Positions 15,033 to 17,882 of a DNA stretch of 17,882 nucleotides are shown here, piece after piece. The notes beneath the pieces are model-generated. The model made no database searches. It was not told the DNA's origin and saw only the letters and a program-made list of their open reading frames with translations. Position 1 is the first letter of the stretch. Each line of letters starts with the position of its first letter. The position numbers were made by a program, and so were the translations under genes. The stretch comes from CAZART01 sp964487555 (GTDB lineage Bacteria > Bacteroidota > Rhodothermia > Rhodothermales > VXPQ01): the NCBI GenBank assembly GCA_964487555.1, contig CAZART010000107.1, positions 1-17,882 of the forward strand, written 5' to 3'.

Positions 15033-16360
15033 GCGGCGACTGGCTCGGGCCCCTGATGTTTGCCTGTGCGCTGATCCTGATTTTTTCAGGGTATCCCGTC
15101 GCTTTTGCGCTTGGTGGAACCGCCCTCATTTTCGCCTTCATCGGTGTCGAACTCGGTTTTTTCGATTGGCTCCTCCTCTTTGCGATGCCGGATCGCATTT
15201 TCGATGTGATGTCAAATACGCTGCTGCTTGCCGTTCCCTACTTCATCTTCATGGGAACAATGCTCGAGAAGTCGCGGCTTGCGGAAGATTTGCTCCACAC
15301 GATCGGGTTACTGTTCGGCCGTCTTCGGGGCGGTCTGGCGATTGCGGTCGTTTTCGTCGGTGCCCTGCTCGCCGCGGCGACGGGCGTCGTCGGCGCATCG
15401 GTTGTCGCGATGGGGGTGATCTCGCTTCCCGTGATGCTGCGGTACGGCTACTCCAATGAACTTTCGGCGGGCGTGATCACGGCTTCCGGCACGCTGGGTC
15501 AGATCATTCCCCCAAGCATTGTGCTCATCGTGCTCGCCGATCAACTCAGCGTCGCAGGGCGGATCTCCGTCGGCGATTTGTTTCTTGCATCGCTGGTTCC
15601 GGGGCTCCTTCTGGCCGGGCTCTACATGCTCTATGCGGTGGGTGTCGCGTTCTTCAATCCGGCGGCGGCGCCCGCACTGCCAAGAGAAGAGCGCAACATT
15701 CCGGCCGCCGAACTCACGAAGCGCGTCCTGCTGGTGATGCTGCCACCCCTGCTCCTGATCGTAATCGTCCTGGGCAGCATCTTTGCCGGCGTCGCCACGC
15801 CGACCGAAGCCGGTGCACTGGGGGCACTGGGGGCGATTCTCCTCGCACTTATCAATCGCCGCATGACGCTTGATGCTCTTCAACGCACGATGAAAGAAAC
15901 CGCAAAGCTGACCGCGATGGTGATGATCCTCCTGGTAGGAGCCAGGGCTTTTTCACTCGTTTTCATCGGTTTGAACGGCGACATCTGGATAGAAGACCTA
16001 CTGACTAACCTGCCGGGCGGTGTCATAGGACTGCTGATCGTAACCAACCTCATCATCTTCATACTCGGTTTCTTCATCGACTTCTTTGAGATCGCTTTCA
16101 TCATCGTGCCGCTGCTGGCGCCGGCAGCCGCCCTGCTCGGGGTCGACTTGATCTGGTTCGGCGTGATGATCGCCATGAACCTGCAGACCTCCTTCCTGAC
16201 GCCGCCGTTCGGTTTCGCCCTCTTTTACCTGCGCGGCGTCGCGCCCCCTGAAATCACCACCGCACAGATCTACCGCGGCGCCGTCCCTTTCATCGCCATC
16301 CAGGTCGTCGGATTGTTGCTGATTATTCTATTCCCCGATGTTGTGACATGGCTACTTTAG
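15029..16360 (+). CDS. TRAP transporter large permease subunit (DctM family)
   Basis: This is the large membrane subunit of the TRAP transporter, which carries the sodium-coupled transport path; 443 residues from ATG 15029. This start overlaps the dctQ-like stop and is preceded by GGGGGGA; an upstream in-frame start at 14984 would add a non-membrane arginine-rich leader. The protein is very hydrophobic, with about 12 membrane segments. Family motifs visible are AVPYFIFMGTMLE (68-80), ALLAAATGVVGASVVAMG (112-129), GTLGQIIPPSIVLIV (154-168), GVATPTEAGALGALGA (near 252-267) and NLQTSFLTPPFGFALFYLRG near the C-terminus. The neighbouring dctQ-like gene is the obvious partner. The periplasmic substrate-binding subunit that defines specificity is missing from the window. 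Confidence 0.95.
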   Translation: MSGDWLGPLMFACALILIFSGYPVAFALGGTALIFAFIGVELGFFDWLLLFAMPDRIFDVMSNTLLLAVPYFIFMGTMLEKSRLAEDLLHTIGLLFGRLRGGLAIAVVFVGALLAAATGVVGASVVAMGVISLPVMLRYGYSNELSAGVITASGTLGQIIPPSIVLIVLADQLSVAGRISVGDLFLASLVPGLLLAGLYMLYAVGVAFFNPAAAPALPREERNIPAAELTKRVLLVMLPPLLLIVIVLGSIFAGVATPTEAGALGALGAILLALINRRMTLDALQRTMKETAKLTAMVMILLVGARAFSLVFIGLNGDIWIEDLLTNLPGGVIGLLIVTNLIIFILGFFIDFFEIAFIIVPLLAPAAALLGVDLIWFGVMIAMNLQTSFLTPPFGFALFYLRGVAPPEITTAQIYRGAVPFIAIQVVGLLLIILFPDVVTWLL

Positions 16361-16412
16361 AGACGGTAATCCTCGAAGCCGTTTCGATTCGCCATCTTAT
16401 TTCCGAGCCGCT

Positions 16413-17867
16413 ATGTCACAGAATGCAGTCCTTCAAGAGGAGCGACGTCCGGATCCCGAGCTTCTCGAGACGACCCACGGCATCTTTTGCAACCGAACGC
16501 TCAGCATGCGCCGGATTAAGGCCATCGGGTACGACATGGACTACACGCTCATCCACTACCGGATGGAGGCCTGGGAGGAGCGGGCCTACGCCGTGCTGAA
16601 GCAGCGCCTGGTCGATCAGGGCTGGCCGGTCGAACATCTGAAGTTCGACCCCGACCTGGTTATTCGCGGGCTGATCATCGATACGGAGATGGGCAACCTC
16701 GTCAAAGCGAACCGGTTCGGCTACGTCAAGCGGGCGTTTCATGGCACAAATCCGCTTTCGTTTGATGATCTTCGCGACGTATACGAGCGTACGCTCATCG
16801 ACCTGAACGAGCCGCGCTGGTACTTTCTCAACACCCTCTTTTCGATTTCCGAAGCCAGCATGTATATGCAGCTGGTGGATCTGCTCGACGAGGACCGGAT
16901 ACCCGGAGCAATGGGGTATGAGGATCTTTACCGTCTCGTGCGGCGCTCGCTCGACGAGACGCATATGGAAGGCAAACTCAAGGCCGAGATCGTTGCCGAC
17001 CCGCGGCGTTTTGTGGACATCGACGAGGAAATGCCGCTCGCGCTGCTCGATCAGAAGGAGGCCGGCAAGAAGGTGATCCTCATCACCAACTCCGAGTGGT
17101 CGTACGCCGTGCCTATGCTGAGCTATGTTTTCGATCGATACCTTCCGCGGGGCAAGACGTGGCGGGACGTATTCGACGTCGCCATCGTCGGGGCGCGGAA
17201 ACCCGAATTTTTCACCGGCCGCGCTCCGGCCTACGAAGTCGTGACGGAGGACGGCCTTCTTCGCGACCACTACGGTCCTCTGGAAGACGGCCGCGTCTTC
17301 GTCGGCGGCAACGCGCGCCTTGTGGAGGAAAGCCTCGGGCTCCGCGGCGAAGAAATCCTCTACGTGGGCGACCACATGTTCGTCGACGTAAACGTTTCGA
17401 AGAACATCCTCCGCTGGCGCACCGCGCTCGTGATCCGCGAGCTCGAAGACGAAATCGCCGCTCTGAAGCGGTTCGAAGAGGATCAGCACCGGCTGTCTCT
17501 CATGATGGTGCGCAAGGAAGAGCTCGAAGCCGAATACTCCGCCATCCGGCTGGCTATTCAGCGTAAGCGGAAGGGTTACGGACCGCAACGCGACGTCTCG
17601 ATCGCCGAGCTCGAGCGCAGCCTCGGTGCCGTACGCGAAGAAGTGATATCTCTCGACGAGGAGATCGCCCCGCTGGCTGCCGACTCCGGCCGGCTGCTAA
17701 ACCCGAACTGGGGCTTACTCACGCGTGCCGGCAACGACAAGAGCCACCTGGCTCGGCAGATGGAGCGTTACGCCGACATCTACACCGCCCGGGTGTCGAA
17801 TTTCCTGCATCACACGCCGTTCGTGTATTTGCGGTCGCATCGGGGGAATCTGCCGCACGACGTTTAG
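16413..17867 (+). CDS. HAD-IG family 5'-nucleotidase (cN-II-like)
   Basis: This is a cytosolic HAD-superfamily 5'-nucleotidase of the HAD-IG group (PF05761), related to eukaryotic cN-II, which dephosphorylates IMP/GMP-type purine nucleotides. It has 484 residues. Motif I is GYDMDYTLIHY with catalytic D41 and D43, motif II is LITNSEWSY (T225), motif III is ARKPEFF with K263, and motif IV is YVGDHMFVDV (D320, D325). The central insertion (about 60-200) is the family cap domain. Residues about 341-425 are charged and helical, probably a coiled coil. The C-terminal part ends with the family-like NFLHHTPFVYLRSHRG stretch. It starts 53 bases after the TRAP stop on the same strand with no clear terminator between, so it may be co-transcribed, though a functional link is not evident. 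ATG 16413 lacks a strong Shine-Dalgarno. Confidence 0.94.
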   Translation: MSQNAVLQEERRPDPELLETTHGIFCNRTLSMRRIKAIGYDMDYTLIHYRMEAWEERAYAVLKQRLVDQGWPVEHLKFDPDLVIRGLIIDTEMGNLVKANRFGYVKRAFHGTNPLSFDDLRDVYERTLIDLNEPRWYFLNTLFSISEASMYMQLVDLLDEDRIPGAMGYEDLYRLVRRSLDETHMEGKLKAEIVADPRRFVDIDEEMPLALLDQKEAGKKVILITNSEWSYAVPMLSYVFDRYLPRGKTWRDVFDVAIVGARKPEFFTGRAPAYEVVTEDGLLRDHYGPLEDGRVFVGGNARLVEESLGLRGEEILYVGDHMFVDVNVSKNILRWRTALVIRELEDEIAALKRFEEDQHRLSLMMVRKEELEAEYSAIRLAIQRKRKGYGPQRDVSIAELERSLGAVREEVISLDEEIAPLAADSGRLLNPNWGLLTRAGNDKSHLARQMERYADIYTARVSNFLHHTPFVYLRSHRGNLPHDV

Positions 17868-17882
17868 GGGAAGGGGAAGGGG
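17867..17882. repeat. G-rich hexamer repeat (GGGGAA) running off the window
   Basis: Starting at the last base of the nucleotidase stop codon the sequence reads GGGGAA, GGGGAA, GGGG and is cut by the window end. It may be the edge of a longer simple repeat comparable to the array at 2741-2866. Only two and two-thirds units can be seen. Confidence 0.45.

Noticed and set aside
16416..17588. 390-codon minus-strand ORF opposite the nucleotidase
   Set aside because: It is antisense to all four HAD motifs and is a mirror of codon bias.

Overview
The window looks like chromosomal DNA from a Bacteroidota-related bacterium of fairly high GC content, most plausibly of the Rhodothermota/Balneolota type. 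This is inferred from three things: an outer-membrane receptor with a carboxypeptidase-regulatory-like N-terminus and a PF14905-type barrel, a LytS/LytTR two-component pair, and a HAD-IG (cN-II-like) 5'-nucleotidase. No rRNA, tRNA, CRISPR array, transposase or phage gene was recognised. Coding density is high and no gap between genes exceeds 300 bases.

Layout. Positions 1-1909 (minus) hold most of a fused aspartate kinase/diaminopimelate decarboxylase, cut by the window edge. Positions 2096-4234 (plus) hold a uracil-DNA-glycosylase-like gene and rarA. The junction between these two is a heptanucleotide repeat array (2741-2866) that supplies the last codons of the first gene and the start codon of the second. 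Positions 4284-6233 (minus) encode a LytS-type histidine kinase followed by its LytTR response regulator. They are divergent from a large outer-membrane receptor gene (6508-9021, plus), and the shared intergenic region contains a direct repeat spaced like a LytTR operator. Positions 9051-14193 (minus) form a tight three-gene unit: TonB-dependent receptor, YfiR-like periplasmic protein, then a hybrid histidine kinase with a CHASE8-like sensor. Positions 14367-16360 (plus) encode the two membrane subunits of a TRAP transporter, with no solute-binding subunit in the window. Positions 16413-17867 (plus) encode a HAD-IG 5'-nucleotidase, followed by a G-rich hexamer repeat running off the end.

How the genes may work together. 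The most system-like part is 4284-14193: two envelope signalling modules, each linked to an outer-membrane receptor. In the second module, gene order, tight spacing and family precedent (YfiR acting on the CHASE8 protein YfiN) suggest a relay from outer-membrane receptor to periplasmic YfiR-like protein to inner-membrane kinase. Here the output would be phosphotransfer rather than cyclic-di-GMP synthesis. The partner response regulator or HPt protein is not in the window. Ligands of both receptors are unknown.
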